This document shows positions 17,580 through 25,976 of a stretch of DNA of 64,000 nt, piece after piece. The position numbers were made by a program, and so were the translations under genes. The DNA lies in contig CAZRSW010000002.1 in the NCBI GenBank assembly GCA_964602845.1, positions 62,001 through 126,000 on the forward strand, given 5' to 3'. How positions within the stretch are numbered: the first letter of the stretch is position 1; each line of letters starts with the position of its first letter. Origin of the DNA: CAZRSW01 sp964602845 (lineage in GTDB: Bacteria > Chloroflexota > Dehalococcoidia > Lucifugimonadales > UBA826). Below the pieces are notes generated by a model. The model made no database searches. It was given only the letters and a program-made list of their open reading frames with translations, and was not told the origin of the DNA.

Positions 17580-18398
17580 CTAAACCTTTACTGCGACAAC
17601 ATCAAGCCAGTTTCGAGGCACGTATTTCACTTTTAGCTCCGCGTACGTCTGACGTACACCTTCCTGCAACGCAGCGCTAGCCTTGTCCAAAGGCACCCCC
17701 GGCATAGTGCCAATCACAAAGTCCTCAAATGCACTTATGTCCAGCCAGCCCTCCATGGGTACTTGAACAGTATCTACTTTCTGTTTAACAACTTTGAGCC
17801 CATTTCTCTCCATCAGGTCCGAGTAGTCAGCTGGGGTGAGCTGTTTACGTGACTCCACTTTGGATGACCGCGATGGAGATAGCCCATATTCTTTCCTGAG
17901 TATACGAAAAGCTTTGAGCATCCATTTGCTATAAAACGCTGAGGAGTCTTCATGTTGCCCCCCCTCATAGAATGAGGTGTTAAAAGCAAATTTTCCACCC
18001 GGGCGCAACGATTTTGCTATATCAAACACAACCGTGTCTTTATCGGGTAAGTAATGTATAGCATTACAAAAAATTACCGTATCAACCGATTCCTTTACCG
18101 CATCAGAGAGGTTTTCCACTTGAGCCTGAACGTACTGAACAGCATTATTCGAGGCATCTTTCAATTCTTCCATAGCTTGCTTGAGAGCAATTGAAGAGTG
18201 GTCGAGAGCTATCACTGCCGTATCCCGTGTCCGGTTTATCCTTTCAAGGATTAACCTTGTCACACCCCCTGTCCCACAAGCAAGATCCACTATACGGCGG
18301 TCGACTTTGACATCGGCCATGTCTACAAGCCTCGCATTCAACTTGGAGTAAAATTCATTTTTTGAGAACGTTGCAAACGAGTATTCATTTCCATCCAT
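17580..18398 (-). CDS. Class I SAM-dependent methyltransferase
   Basis: The 272-residue protein has SAM motif I (IVDLACGTGGVT, around residue 36), motif II VIALDHSSIALKQA, motif post-II YVQAQVENLSD, and FCNAIHYLPDKD followed by SLRPGGKFAFNT (motif III-like). The C-terminal third is probably substrate-specific and was not recognised. It could methylate a small molecule, as UbiE/MenG-like enzymes do, but no specific substrate is supported. It is convergent with the UGSC gene and single-standing, with a 208-bp spacer upstream. Confidence 0.82.
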   Translation of the reverse strand: MDGNEYSFATFSKNEFYSKLNARLVDMADVKVDRRIVDLACGTGGVTRLILERINRTRDTAVIALDHSSIALKQAMEELKDASNNAVQYVQAQVENLSDAVKESVDTVIFCNAIHYLPDKDTVVFDIAKSLRPGGKFAFNTSFYEGGQHEDSSAFYSKWMLKAFRILRKEYGLSPSRSSKVESRKQLTPADYSDLMERNGLKVVKQKVDTVQVPMEGWLDISAFEDFVIGTMPGVPLDKASAALQEGVRQTYAELKVKYVPRNWLDVVAVKV

Positions 18399-18606
18399 AA
18401 CAACCGCCTTAACTGCCCGGAATTCTCCGGCTCTCTGACTTTCCTAAATTATATCATTAACACGTACAATCCATTAGAAATCGTACTTTACAGGACGATT
18501 TACAGAATGACATCAACTTCATACCCGAGCCTAAATGGCTACCACTGCTTATACTCAAATCCAATTAACTTATTCGCAAAACGGGCTCATCCAAATTCAT
18601 TTGACA
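18399..18606. other. Non-coding spacer upstream of the methyltransferase, downstream of pth
   Basis: This 208-bp stretch holds no convincing ORF, RNA gene or terminator. It probably carries the promoter of the minus-strand methyltransferase, but no clear -35/-10 pair was recognised. Confidence 0.4.
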
Positions 18607-19176
18607 TCAATTAAATGTGTCCATAGCAGAACTTAGTCCAGATACCAACAAGTGCTCTACCAGTAAAACCCCCTTACCAATATTCTCCTCAATGCTATCA
18701 CGTTCATTTTTTGCAGGTTCACCCAGCACATAATTGACTTGGTCTTCAGGATTATTAGGTCGGCCAATCCCTATTCTCAATCTGGGGAACGTCTCGGTAT
18801 TTAACGCAGTAATAATAGATCTCATACCATTGTGACCGCCAGCACTACCTTTACCCCTAAGCCTCATTTTGCCCACCGGAAGATTTATGTCATCGTAGAC
18901 AACCAAGAGTCGGCTCGGACATATCATGTGTTTCCTCATCAAATAATTCGCGGCTGTCCCACTTCGATTAACGTAAGTCCTTGGTCGTGACAACACGACA
19001 TGATAGCCCGCAAGAGTGCCCTCAACAGCCAGAACTGACGGATCCACATCTTCTAGTTCCACATCCATTTTGCCGCTGAGCTGTTCAATGAACCAGAATC
19101 CCACGTTATGCCTTGTCCAAGCATACTCTTGGCCCGGATTACCCAGACCCATTACCACGAGATCAGGGGAAGACAT
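18607..19176 (-). CDS. pth: Peptidyl-tRNA hydrolase
   Basis: Pth cleaves the ester bond of peptidyl-tRNAs released from stalled ribosomes. The 189-residue protein has MGLGNPGQEYAWTRHNVGF with the catalytic His23, YVNRSGTAANYL, the VYDDINLPVGKMRLR segment with the conserved aspartate, and GSAGGHNGMRSI. Length is normal. ATG start at 19176. The upstream neighbour is a pentapeptide-repeat gene on the same strand. Confidence 0.96.
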   Translation of the reverse strand: MSSPDLVVMGLGNPGQEYAWTRHNVGFWFIEQLSGKMDVELEDVDPSVLAVEGTLAGYHVVLSRPRTYVNRSGTAANYLMRKHMICPSRLLVVYDDINLPVGKMRLRGKGSAGGHNGMRSIITALNTETFPRLRIGIGRPNNPEDQVNYVLGEPAKNERDSIEENIGKGVLLVEHLLVSGLSSAMDTFN

Positions 19177-19263
19177 TATCTACTCCTACAAACCGAGTTA
19201 ACAAAAAAACTTGAACAAATCCTCAACTCCAATAGCATGTTCTCATAAAGGTGGTGGCTGGCA

Positions 19264-19812
19264 TCAAACCGTAATTGATCTATCAAAAGCAGTTTCATCG
19301 TACGTCGCCCCTTGGAGATCCGTTCTAGTAAGATTAGCTCCATCAAAGTTTGCCCCTCGAAGATCGGCTCCCGAAAGATCAGCTCGCATAAGATTGGCGT
19401 TCCTTAAGTCCGCTTGTACTAAATTTGAGCCCCGCAAATCAGCACCTTTCACACTTTTTGTACTTTGACCCGACGTTGGAGCTCCCCCACTCAAATTTGC
19501 CCATGCAAAGTTGGCCCGCATCAGGTTAGCATCTCTTAGGCTGCCATTGGAAAGATTCGCCCTGAGCAAGATGGCGTCTGACAAATCTGAACCATCTAGG
19601 ATAGCTTTGTGGAGATTCGTCCTTGAGAAATCGGCCCCCTGCAGATCACATCCCGAAAGGTCAGAGTACATTAACTTAGCACCCCGCATATTGACTCCTT
19701 TTAGATTTAACCCGGACAGATTAATCCCAACAAGTTCAAGCCCAGCAAGCTTTATTTCCCGACATTTTTCGAGTGCTTCAATAATTTTCTCACGTGTGTA
19801 GCAGGTCGCCAA
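19264..19812 (-). CDS. Pentapeptide-repeat protein
   Basis: The 182-residue protein consists almost wholly of A(D/N)LxX pentapeptide repeats from about residue 25 to 170 (LSGLNLKGVNMRGAKL, ADLSGADLRGANFDGANL). These fold as a right-handed quadrilateral beta helix. About 22 N-terminal residues (TREKIIEALEKCREIKL) form a helix before the repeats. There is a break in the repeats around GGAPTSGQSTKSVKGADL. TTG start. Function is unknown; only some family members mimic DNA and protect gyrase. Confidence 0.88.
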   Translation of the reverse strand: MATCYTREKIIEALEKCREIKLAGLELVGINLSGLNLKGVNMRGAKLMYSDLSGCDLQGADFSRTNLHKAILDGSDLSDAILLRANLSNGSLRDANLMRANFAWANLSGGAPTSGQSTKSVKGADLRGSNLVQADLRNANLMRADLSGADLRGANFDGANLTRTDLQGATYDETAFDRSITV

Positions 19813-19924
19813 TTTATTGTCTATGAGAAGCCTCTCTTAAAGATCTTAACCCCTCTATATCTACAATTAAGTTGCGAAAAGTATACCTCACAGATCCTGC
19901 TCCATTTAACGTACAATTGAAATA

Positions 19925-21391
19925 ATGTCCCTGAATCTAGTAGAACTAAAACAGTACAAATGGTTGGTTTTTGCAACCGTGTCCATAGGCTCAATAATGA
20001 TTGCCAATCATTATGCTAGCGTCATTATCGCACTCCCTACAATTGCCCAATCTTTCTCCGTAGATTTAACTATTGTCCAATGGGTGATTCTTGCAGAAAC
20101 TCTGACGATTAGCGCTCTACTTCTACCAATGGGCAGGTTCTCTGACCTATTGGGGCGAAAACCACTGTATCTAACTGGACTGGTAGTTTATGGGCTATCT
20201 TCCTTTATAGCCGGCTCCGCTTCAACCATTTCCAAATTTTTCAACATTGATCATGAAATCTTGACCATGCTGTTTTTCAGAGTGCCGCAAGGTATTGGCG
20301 GCGCAATGGTACAAGCAACCGGCATGGCAATGATTATATCTGTATTCCCAAAAAATCAGCGCGGGAGGTCCCTAGGTGCCTATGGTAGTGTTATCGGAGC
20401 AGGGGGAGTGCTGGGTCCGATCATAGGAGGTTTATTGATAAGTACCATTGGATGGCAATGGATTTTTTATATCAACCTTCCCGTCTGCTTATTTGCCTTG
20501 GGATTTTCTTCTATAATTTTGAGCCCTCAAAATGATAGGAACTTATCTCATGAAAGTAGTTCCTACGACTGGTTCGGCGCAATGGCATCATCAGCCACCC
20601 TGGTTATATTACTTTTGACTTTATCCAACGGAGCTAATTATGGGTGGTCATCTTTTCCAATTATAACTGGTGGATTTGTTTCCGCTTTGGCTTTAACACT
20701 GTTCTTATTATGGGAACGTAGATTTATATCTCCTATGCTAGATCTATCACTTTTCCTTAACAAGAGATTTTCGGTGGGTGTGGGGTCAAATTACTTATCA
20801 TTTCTTGGAGTATCATCTTTCCGTTTCATCATACCTTTTTTCCTGCAAGGAGCATTACGTCTCAGCCCTCTGCAAGTCGCGATAATGCTACTTCCCAATG
20901 CCATTAGCCGCATAGTATTAGGGCCTATCTCAGGCAGTCTCTCCGATCGATTTAACGCTCGCGCCATCATGACTACCGGATTGGCACTGAGCGGTACCGG
21001 TTTGTATTTGCTAGCATTCATGGATCCAAATTCATCTTCTTTATACGTTTTGTCATCCATAATTGTTTTTAGTTCGGGTTCGGGGATCTTCATGTCTCCT
21101 AACAGCGCATCAATTTTCATTTCATCAGGTGAGAACAGTGCTGGAGTAGTATCCGCCTTGCTTAATCTCTCTCGTAACACTGGTAACGTGACCGGGATCG
21201 CCATAGCTACTACAGTCATAGCAGCAGTGATGATGTCTCAGGGATTATCAACGGATGTAGGGGCAATACTGACTTCCCACCCAAGCAGTAATATACTTGG
21301 CCTATTCGTTAGGGGGATGAAATTAACCTTCGTAATTATGGGAACCTTGCAACTACTTTCCTGTTATCTACACTTCACCACGAGGGCATAA
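19925..21391 (+). CDS. MFS transporter, DHA2 (EmrB/QacA-like) family
   Basis: The 488-residue membrane protein has a hydrophobic profile consistent with 14 transmembrane segments. The MFS motif A appears as GRFSDLLGRKPLYL. Motif C-like GAGGVLGPIIGGLL marks the antiporter class, and IALPTIAQSFSVDL and TIVQWVILAETL are typical DHA2 segments. It probably exports a drug or metabolite by proton antiport; the substrate is unknown. It is divergent from the pentapeptide gene. A paralogue lies at 38062-39558. Confidence 0.9.
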   Translation: MSLNLVELKQYKWLVFATVSIGSIMIANHYASVIIALPTIAQSFSVDLTIVQWVILAETLTISALLLPMGRFSDLLGRKPLYLTGLVVYGLSSFIAGSASTISKFFNIDHEILTMLFFRVPQGIGGAMVQATGMAMIISVFPKNQRGRSLGAYGSVIGAGGVLGPIIGGLLISTIGWQWIFYINLPVCLFALGFSSIILSPQNDRNLSHESSSYDWFGAMASSATLVILLLTLSNGANYGWSSFPIITGGFVSALALTLFLLWERRFISPMLDLSLFLNKRFSVGVGSNYLSFLGVSSFRFIIPFFLQGALRLSPLQVAIMLLPNAISRIVLGPISGSLSDRFNARAIMTTGLALSGTGLYLLAFMDPNSSSLYVLSSIIVFSSGSGIFMSPNSASIFISSGENSAGVVSALLNLSRNTGNVTGIAIATTVIAAVMMSQGLSTDVGAILTSHPSSNILGLFVRGMKLTFVIMGTLQLLSCYLHFTTRA

Positions 21392-21472
21392 TTCTCCCAT
21401 GTAGAAGCTACCCCAAGAAGATAGTCTGCAGAACTTTGAATGCCCGACGTTAGTTCGCCATTTGTCCACTAC

Positions 21473-21973
21473 TCAGTCGCGAGAATAATCGCCAGACAGT
21501 CCTCCTGATTTTTGAACAAGGTGAACAGATATTTGCATCCCTCTATCCACAGCTTTGCACATATCATAAATCGTCAGTGCGGCTACCGACGCTGCTGTGA
21601 GGGCCTCCATTTCAACTCCCGTCTTTGCCCTCGTTTTTGCCGTAGCGATTATAGATACGACAGCTCTACCTTCATTCAACTCCAATTCGACTTTAACCAT
21701 AGTCAATGGCAATGGGTGGCATAGAGGTATCAAAGCCGATGTCTGCTTAGCCCCGGTGATTCCCGCGATTCGGGCTGTCGCTAAAACATCCCCCTTTGCT
21801 ATAGCATTTTCGTTGATTAGCTGCATCGTTTCCGGCTGCATCTTTACCTCAGCCCGTGCAACAGCCACTCTATCAGTTTCCGGTTTAACTCCCACATCAA
21901 CCATATTTGCCTCACCCGATTGATTGACATGACTTAACTTGTTACCTGAGGGGGATTTTTCTCCAGCAGTCAT
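21473..21973 (-). CDS. moaC: Cyclic pyranopterin monophosphate synthase
   Basis: MoaC converts the MoaA product to cyclic pyranopterin monophosphate in molybdopterin synthesis. The 166-residue protein has LSHVNQSGEANMVDV at the N-terminus, the AGITGAKQTSALIPLCHPLPL segment (given as AGITGAKQTS and LIPLCHPLPL), TGVEMEALTAASVAALTIYD, and the C-terminal LVQKSGGLSGDY. An AGAGGAAAG site precedes the ATG. It is the last gene of the minus-strand series rdgB-moaA-rnhA-moaC, 24 bp after rnhA. Confidence 0.97.
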   Translation of the reverse strand: MTAGEKSPSGNKLSHVNQSGEANMVDVGVKPETDRVAVARAEVKMQPETMQLINENAIAKGDVLATARIAGITGAKQTSALIPLCHPLPLTMVKVELELNEGRAVVSIIATAKTRAKTGVEMEALTAASVAALTIYDMCKAVDRGMQISVHLVQKSGGLSGDYSRD

Positions 21974-21997
21974 TGGTATCTTTCCTCTAGTTGATTT

Positions 21998-22399
21998 TCA
22001 GTACTTGGTATATTTATAGGCCTCTGTGCGTGCCCGAAAATCCGCTTCCTCGTTCAAAGTATTCCCTGCATGCGCTTTAACCCACTTCCATATTACTGTC
22101 CGCTTAGCAACTTCTGAGTCCAGCTGTGACCATAAATCTAAGTTTTTCTTTCTTTTCCAACCCTTTACCATCGTATTGACAACGTAAATCGAATCTGAGA
22201 ACACCGTCACTGAGCACCCTTCGGGTATCACTTTCAACCCTTCAAGGATCGCACTTATCTCCATCCGATTATTAGTCGTATTATCATCCCCACCCTGAAT
22301 AAAACGCTTCTGATCACCATCATTGATAATAGCCGCCCAACCACCTGGGCCAGGATTGCCTATACACGAACCATCTGTGTACATACTAATCATCGACAT
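21998..22399 (-). CDS. rnhA: Ribonuclease HI
   Basis: RNase HI cleaves the RNA strand of RNA-DNA hybrids. The 133-residue protein carries the acidic site: Asp9 in MYTDGSCIGNPGPGGW, the Glu in NNRMEISAILEGL, the Asp in FSDSIYVVNTM, and a C-terminal Asp in EEADFRAR. The VKAHAGN loop replaces the usual VKGHAGH, so the second, flexible histidine is absent. A GAGG site six bases before the ATG overlaps the end of moaA, which suggests coupling. Confidence 0.94.
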   Translation of the reverse strand: MSMISMYTDGSCIGNPGPGGWAAIINDGDQKRFIQGGDDNTTNNRMEISAILEGLKVIPEGCSVTVFSDSIYVVNTMVKGWKRKKNLDLWSQLDSEVAKRTVIWKWVKAHAGNTLNEEADFRARTEAYKYTKY

Positions 22400-22407
22400 A
22401 TTAGCCT

Positions 22408-23421
22408 CTAACCACCGATATGGTACATTTCTACCTTAGTACGAGCCTTTGTTGATTGGGCCCTTTCTTCGGAATACCGATCATCCCTCAATTTCCAGGT
22501 TTTCTCTATTATCCGTCGCATTTCATTGTCTGAAGCACCCTCTCTCATGGGACTACGAAGATCCGTGCCTTTTTCGGCAAAAAGGCACGTCACCAACTGC
22601 CCTTCAGGCGACAATCTCAACCTGGTGCAATCACCGCAAAAAGGTTGACTCACTGACGAAATCACTCCTATCTCACCCCCTCCATCCACATATTTATATC
22701 GCGTTGCCACTTCCCCTTTATAGGAAGGCTCAATTGGCTGGAGAGGAAAGACTGCATCGATCATCTCAACAATTTCATTGGCACTAACGACATCATCTTT
22801 CCTCCACCCATTAAGTGTTCCAACATCCATGTATTCAATAAACCTAGGGATATATTGATTCGTGCGACAATAGTCGGCTAAAGCCACAAGCGTGTGTTCA
22901 TTGACTCCTTTCTTAACCACCGTATTTACCTTAATCGGCAGCAATCCAACTTCCTTGGCAGCCGATATACCATCTAACACCTTTGCAGGTCCAAACCCAC
23001 GACCGTTCATCCTCTGAAAAACTTCTTCATCCAATGAGTCTAAGCTTACAGTTATCCTCTTCAATCCGGCATTTTTCAGAATATCTGCTTTGGCTTTAAG
23101 GAGGTATGCATTGGTCGTCATAGCAAGGTCTTCCACCCCATCAATTCTAGCCAACATCGCAACAAGTTCCTCTATTCCCTCCCGAACCAAAGGCTCACCT
23201 CCCGTCAAGCGCAATTTGTTCACTCCCATATCGACCGCTATTTGAGCCACCCTCGATATTTCCTCAAAAGACAGAAGCTCTTTCTTTGGCAAGAAAGAGT
23301 ATCGTTCACCATAAATTTCAGCTGGCATACAATATGGACACCTGAAGTTACAACGATCCGTAACGGAAACCCGGAGATCTTTCAAGGGTCGTTTGAATTT
23401 ATCAATAACATCTGTCGTCAA
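22408..23421 (-). CDS. moaA: GTP 3',8-cyclase (molybdenum cofactor biosynthesis)
   Basis: MoaA is a radical-SAM enzyme with two 4Fe-4S clusters that starts molybdopterin synthesis from GTP. The SAM cluster cysteines are Cys24, Cys28 and Cys31 (DRCNFRCPYCMP). The second cluster is in QPFCGDCTRLRLS and VTCLF. LRLTGGEPLVR is also diagnostic. The C-terminus ends in the functional Gly-Gly tail. The TTG start has AAAGGA eight bases before it and lies four bases after the rdgB stop, so the two are probably coupled. Confidence 0.96.
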   Translation of the reverse strand: MTTDVIDKFKRPLKDLRVSVTDRCNFRCPYCMPAEIYGERYSFLPKKELLSFEEISRVAQIAVDMGVNKLRLTGGEPLVREGIEELVAMLARIDGVEDLAMTTNAYLLKAKADILKNAGLKRITVSLDSLDEEVFQRMNGRGFGPAKVLDGISAAKEVGLLPIKVNTVVKKGVNEHTLVALADYCRTNQYIPRFIEYMDVGTLNGWRKDDVVSANEIVEMIDAVFPLQPIEPSYKGEVATRYKYVDGGGEIGVISSVSQPFCGDCTRLRLSPEGQLVTCLFAEKGTDLRSPMREGASDNEMRRIIEKTWKLRDDRYSEERAQSTKARTKVEMYHIGG

Positions 23422-23425
23422 ACTA

Positions 23426-24023
23426 CTAGTCCTTTAAACTATCCACCAACTTCACTTTGGCTTTTTTCATCGCTTTTCCCCTATGACTAATACGATGTTT
23501 CATTGTCGCGGGTATTTGGGCTAAAGTTTTACCTATTTCCTCGGAGAAAAAAATAGGGTCATAGCCAAAACCATTATTTCCCTGGGGTCTCCTAGCAATG
23601 AAACCTTCGACCCTACCCTCATATGTACTACTAACACCTGTTTTCGGTGACCACAACGCAACTACACATCTAAACCTCGCGGTGCGCTCATTATCAGGCA
23701 CATTCACCAGTTCCGACATTAACATTTTATTTCGTTCTTCATCGGTCGCATTCAGGCCAGCATATCTTGCTGAGAATACCCCAGGCCTACCACCCAGTGC
23801 ATCCACCTCAATACCCGAATCATCCGCCAAGGTCAGAAGACCTGACAACCTACCATAACCCTCTGCCTTAAGAATCGCATTCTCTTCAAACGTTTGTCCA
23901 TCCTCTTCAACCTCGTCATCAATCCCGATGTCCACCAAAGTAACCAATTGGATAGGGATTTCAGACAACAATTCACCTATTTCCTTCTTTTTAGACTCAT
24001 TACGTGTACCAATAAGAAGTTTG
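23426..24023 (-). CDS. rdgB: dITP/XTP pyrophosphatase (RdgB/HAM1), 5' end lost in assembly gap
   Basis: This enzyme hydrolyses non-canonical purine NTPs to NMP and PPi. The reading frame runs past the TTG at 23971 to the gap edge, adding KLLIGTRNESKKKEIGEL, the canonical N-terminal substrate-binding segment. Only the start codon and perhaps a few residues are lost. Further motifs are TFEENAILKAEGY, ADDSGIEVDALGGRPGVFSARY (given here as ADDSGIEVDALGG and GVFSARY), GNNGFGYDPIF and ISHRGKAM. It precedes moaA by four bases. Confidence 0.94.
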
Positions 24024-24123
24024 NNNNNNNNNNNNNNNNNNNNNNNNNNNNNNNNNNNNNNNNNNNNNNNNNNNNNNNNNNNNNNNNNNNNNNNNNNNNN
24101 NNNNNNNNNNNNNNNNNNNNNNN
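24024..24123. other. Assembly gap (100 N) at the 5' end of rdgB
   Basis: A default 100-N run. The flanks do not repeat each other. The missing sequence holds the rdgB start codon and its upstream region. What else was present cannot be told. Confidence 0.95.
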
Positions 24124-24174
24124 AAAATCTCGTTGTTGATTCCGGATCTCTGTTGTAGCTCTCTTAAGCTACCC

Positions 24175-24210
24175 TTGATTACGTTTTGACCTGAGGTATA
24201 ATCACCTCAG
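24175..24210 (+). promoter_or_regulatory. Promoter with overlapping palindromic operator ahead of the long UGSC gene
   Basis: TTGATT (24175-24180), a 16-bp spacer and a consensus TATAAT (24197-24202) form a good vegetative-type promoter. A perfect inverted repeat, CTGAGGT (24191-24197) and ACCTCAG (24204-24210) around six bases, covers the -10 box and the likely start point. That position is typical of a repressor operator. The leader to the ATG at 24261 would be about 50 nt. The repeat has no T-run and lies within the promoter, so a terminator is unlikely. Confidence 0.7.
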
Positions 24211-24260
24211 TCGCGTAATATAACATTTCCGAAGCTATGAAGTTATTAGGAGGGACATCC

Positions 24261-25907
24261 ATGCATTTGCTCGAAGTAGCAAGCCCCGTTGCCGAACAGC
24301 GCGGGCTAATTAACATCCTAAACCCCAACCCAAGACCAAGTACTCTGGACGGCAAAACCGTCGGCTTGCTTTGGAGCGGCACCCATGGAGGTGACTTAGC
24401 CTTGAACCGGGCCGGGGAGATGATCTCAGAAAGGTACAAACAGGTAAAGGTGAACTTTTACACTGGGGGTAACTATCCCGCACCACCCCACATCGTCAAA
24501 CAGGCAGCAGATGAATGTGATGTTGTCATTGGGGCTACGGCCGATTGAGGGACGTGCGCGTCGTGGATGTGCCACGACATGATAGAGATAGAGAAAATGG
24601 GCAAGCCTGCAGTTCCAATCGTGTCCGGACGCTTTGAAGATGATGCGATTGCAAGCTCTAGAACCTTTGGAATGCCAGACTTACAATTCGTTGTTGTCCC
24701 ACGGATATACCGTAACCTAGCCGACGACCTCTGTGTCACACAGACAGAAGACGTCATTGACGAGTTAATTAATACCCTTATCCAAGATGGAGGTCAGAAA
24801 GACTCCAGCAGTTCCGCTGATGAGACTCTCCGGTTTGAAGGATCCGACCGCTATGAAGCCGTATTGAGATTAAACGAAGAATTTACCCGTCGAGATTGGT
24901 CTGATGCTCTTCCTATATTTGCCCCCACTGAAGAGGCAATAGCTGAGCTCATCTCTGGCACTAAACTGGGAGCTGACGATCTTGTATGTGACATGCCTCC
25001 TGGATTCGGCTTAGCGACGGTTAGAAAAATTGCTATCAATTCTGCCATGGCGGGCGCAAAACCGGAACACATGCCGATTATCATCGCTGCTGTCAAATGC
25101 CTATCAGAATTAAGTCCGTCCAACGGAGGAAAATCCCTGCTCATGTCAACGAGCCCCCAGGCTCCCATGTTGATGGTGAATGGTCCCATTGCCCAAAAAG
25201 TTGGTTTGAACGGGAGGTCCGCTCTTGGGCCGGGGCGTGATAACGAAATTAATATCATTATAGGAAGAGCTTTCTATTTGTGTTTAAAAAACATTGGGAT
25301 GTGGTATCCAAACAAGATGGATATGGACACAATAGGAACAACTCGAAAATTCGTCCATTGTGTGGCAGAAAATGAAGCTGCTAGTCCATGGCCATCATTT
25401 GCAGAAGACAGGGGTTATGGATCTAATGAAAGCACCGTCTCCATATTCACTACAGACGGGGAGCTTGATGTCCAAGACCAGGGGAACACCAGTGGAGAGG
25501 GACTTTTGAAGACGTTAGCCTACGGGATTACTTTCGGTTCTCATTCCATCCAGGGCGGACAGAAAGGAGGAGGGCATGAACGACTTATATTCATGCCCCC
25601 CGATGTTGCGGGACCAGTCGGAGCCGACGGTTTCTCAAAACAGGATGCCAAGGAATTCATACATAAGCATGCTAACCACAGCCTCGGTAAGATGATTCAA
25701 TACATGCCTTTGAGTGATGCACGAGTACATGAAGAGTGGTACTGGCTAAGAGATAAGACAGAGGAGGAACGTCTCGCCATTCAAGTTCCCATAATGAGCA
25801 GTGCTGATGACCTTGACATTGTCGTCGTGGGTGCTGATCGTGCGAAGACGGCCGTCTTCCCTACAGCGCCTAAACCAGCGACAGTAGGAATTGACCAGTA
25901 TATCTAA
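24261..25907 (+). CDS. UGSC-family selenoprotein, long two-domain form, with in-frame UGA (Sec) at codon 96
   Basis: Same-frame segments 24261-24545 and 24549-25907 are separated only by TGA at 24546-24548, giving 548 residues with the motif GATAD-U-GTCASWMCHD. The N-terminal 190 or so residues are the UGSC domain (TVGLLWSGTHGGDL, then KMGKPAVPIVSGRF after Sec). From about residue 210 a second, conserved but uncharacterised domain starts with SDALPIFAPTEEAIAELI, continuing with KIAINSAMAGAKPEHMPIII and GQKGGGHERLIFMPP. ATG 24261 is chosen for its AGGAGGG site six bases upstream. It heads a series with a GMC oxidoreductase and ABC importer genes. Function unknown; redox chemistry is inferred. 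Confidence 0.87.
24546..24578 (+). promoter_or_regulatory. Predicted bacterial SECIS-like hairpin with UGA
   Basis: After TGA (24546-24548), GTCGTGG (24560-24566) pairs perfectly with CCACGAC (24572-24578) around the loop ATGTG. The five-base loop begins exactly 18 nt after the UGA, the same spacing as at 17188. A 7-bp perfect stem at this distance fits a SelB-dependent SECIS inside the coding region. Confidence 0.7.
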
Positions 25908-25976
25908 CACCCGTTAACTGGAAGTTATCGCTGTCTTGCTATTAACCAACAACATAAAAGGTACTCACAGACTAAC

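Noticed and set aside
24191..24210. Intrinsic terminator of the upstream gene
   Set aside because: The palindrome overlaps a consensus -10 box and has no T-run, and the upstream rdgB gene runs in the other direction.
24237..24260. Upstream ATG at 24237 as start of the long UGSC protein
   Set aside because: It has no good ribosome-binding site, whereas ATG 24261 has AGGAGGG six bases before it and puts the UGA at codon 96, as in the short homologue.
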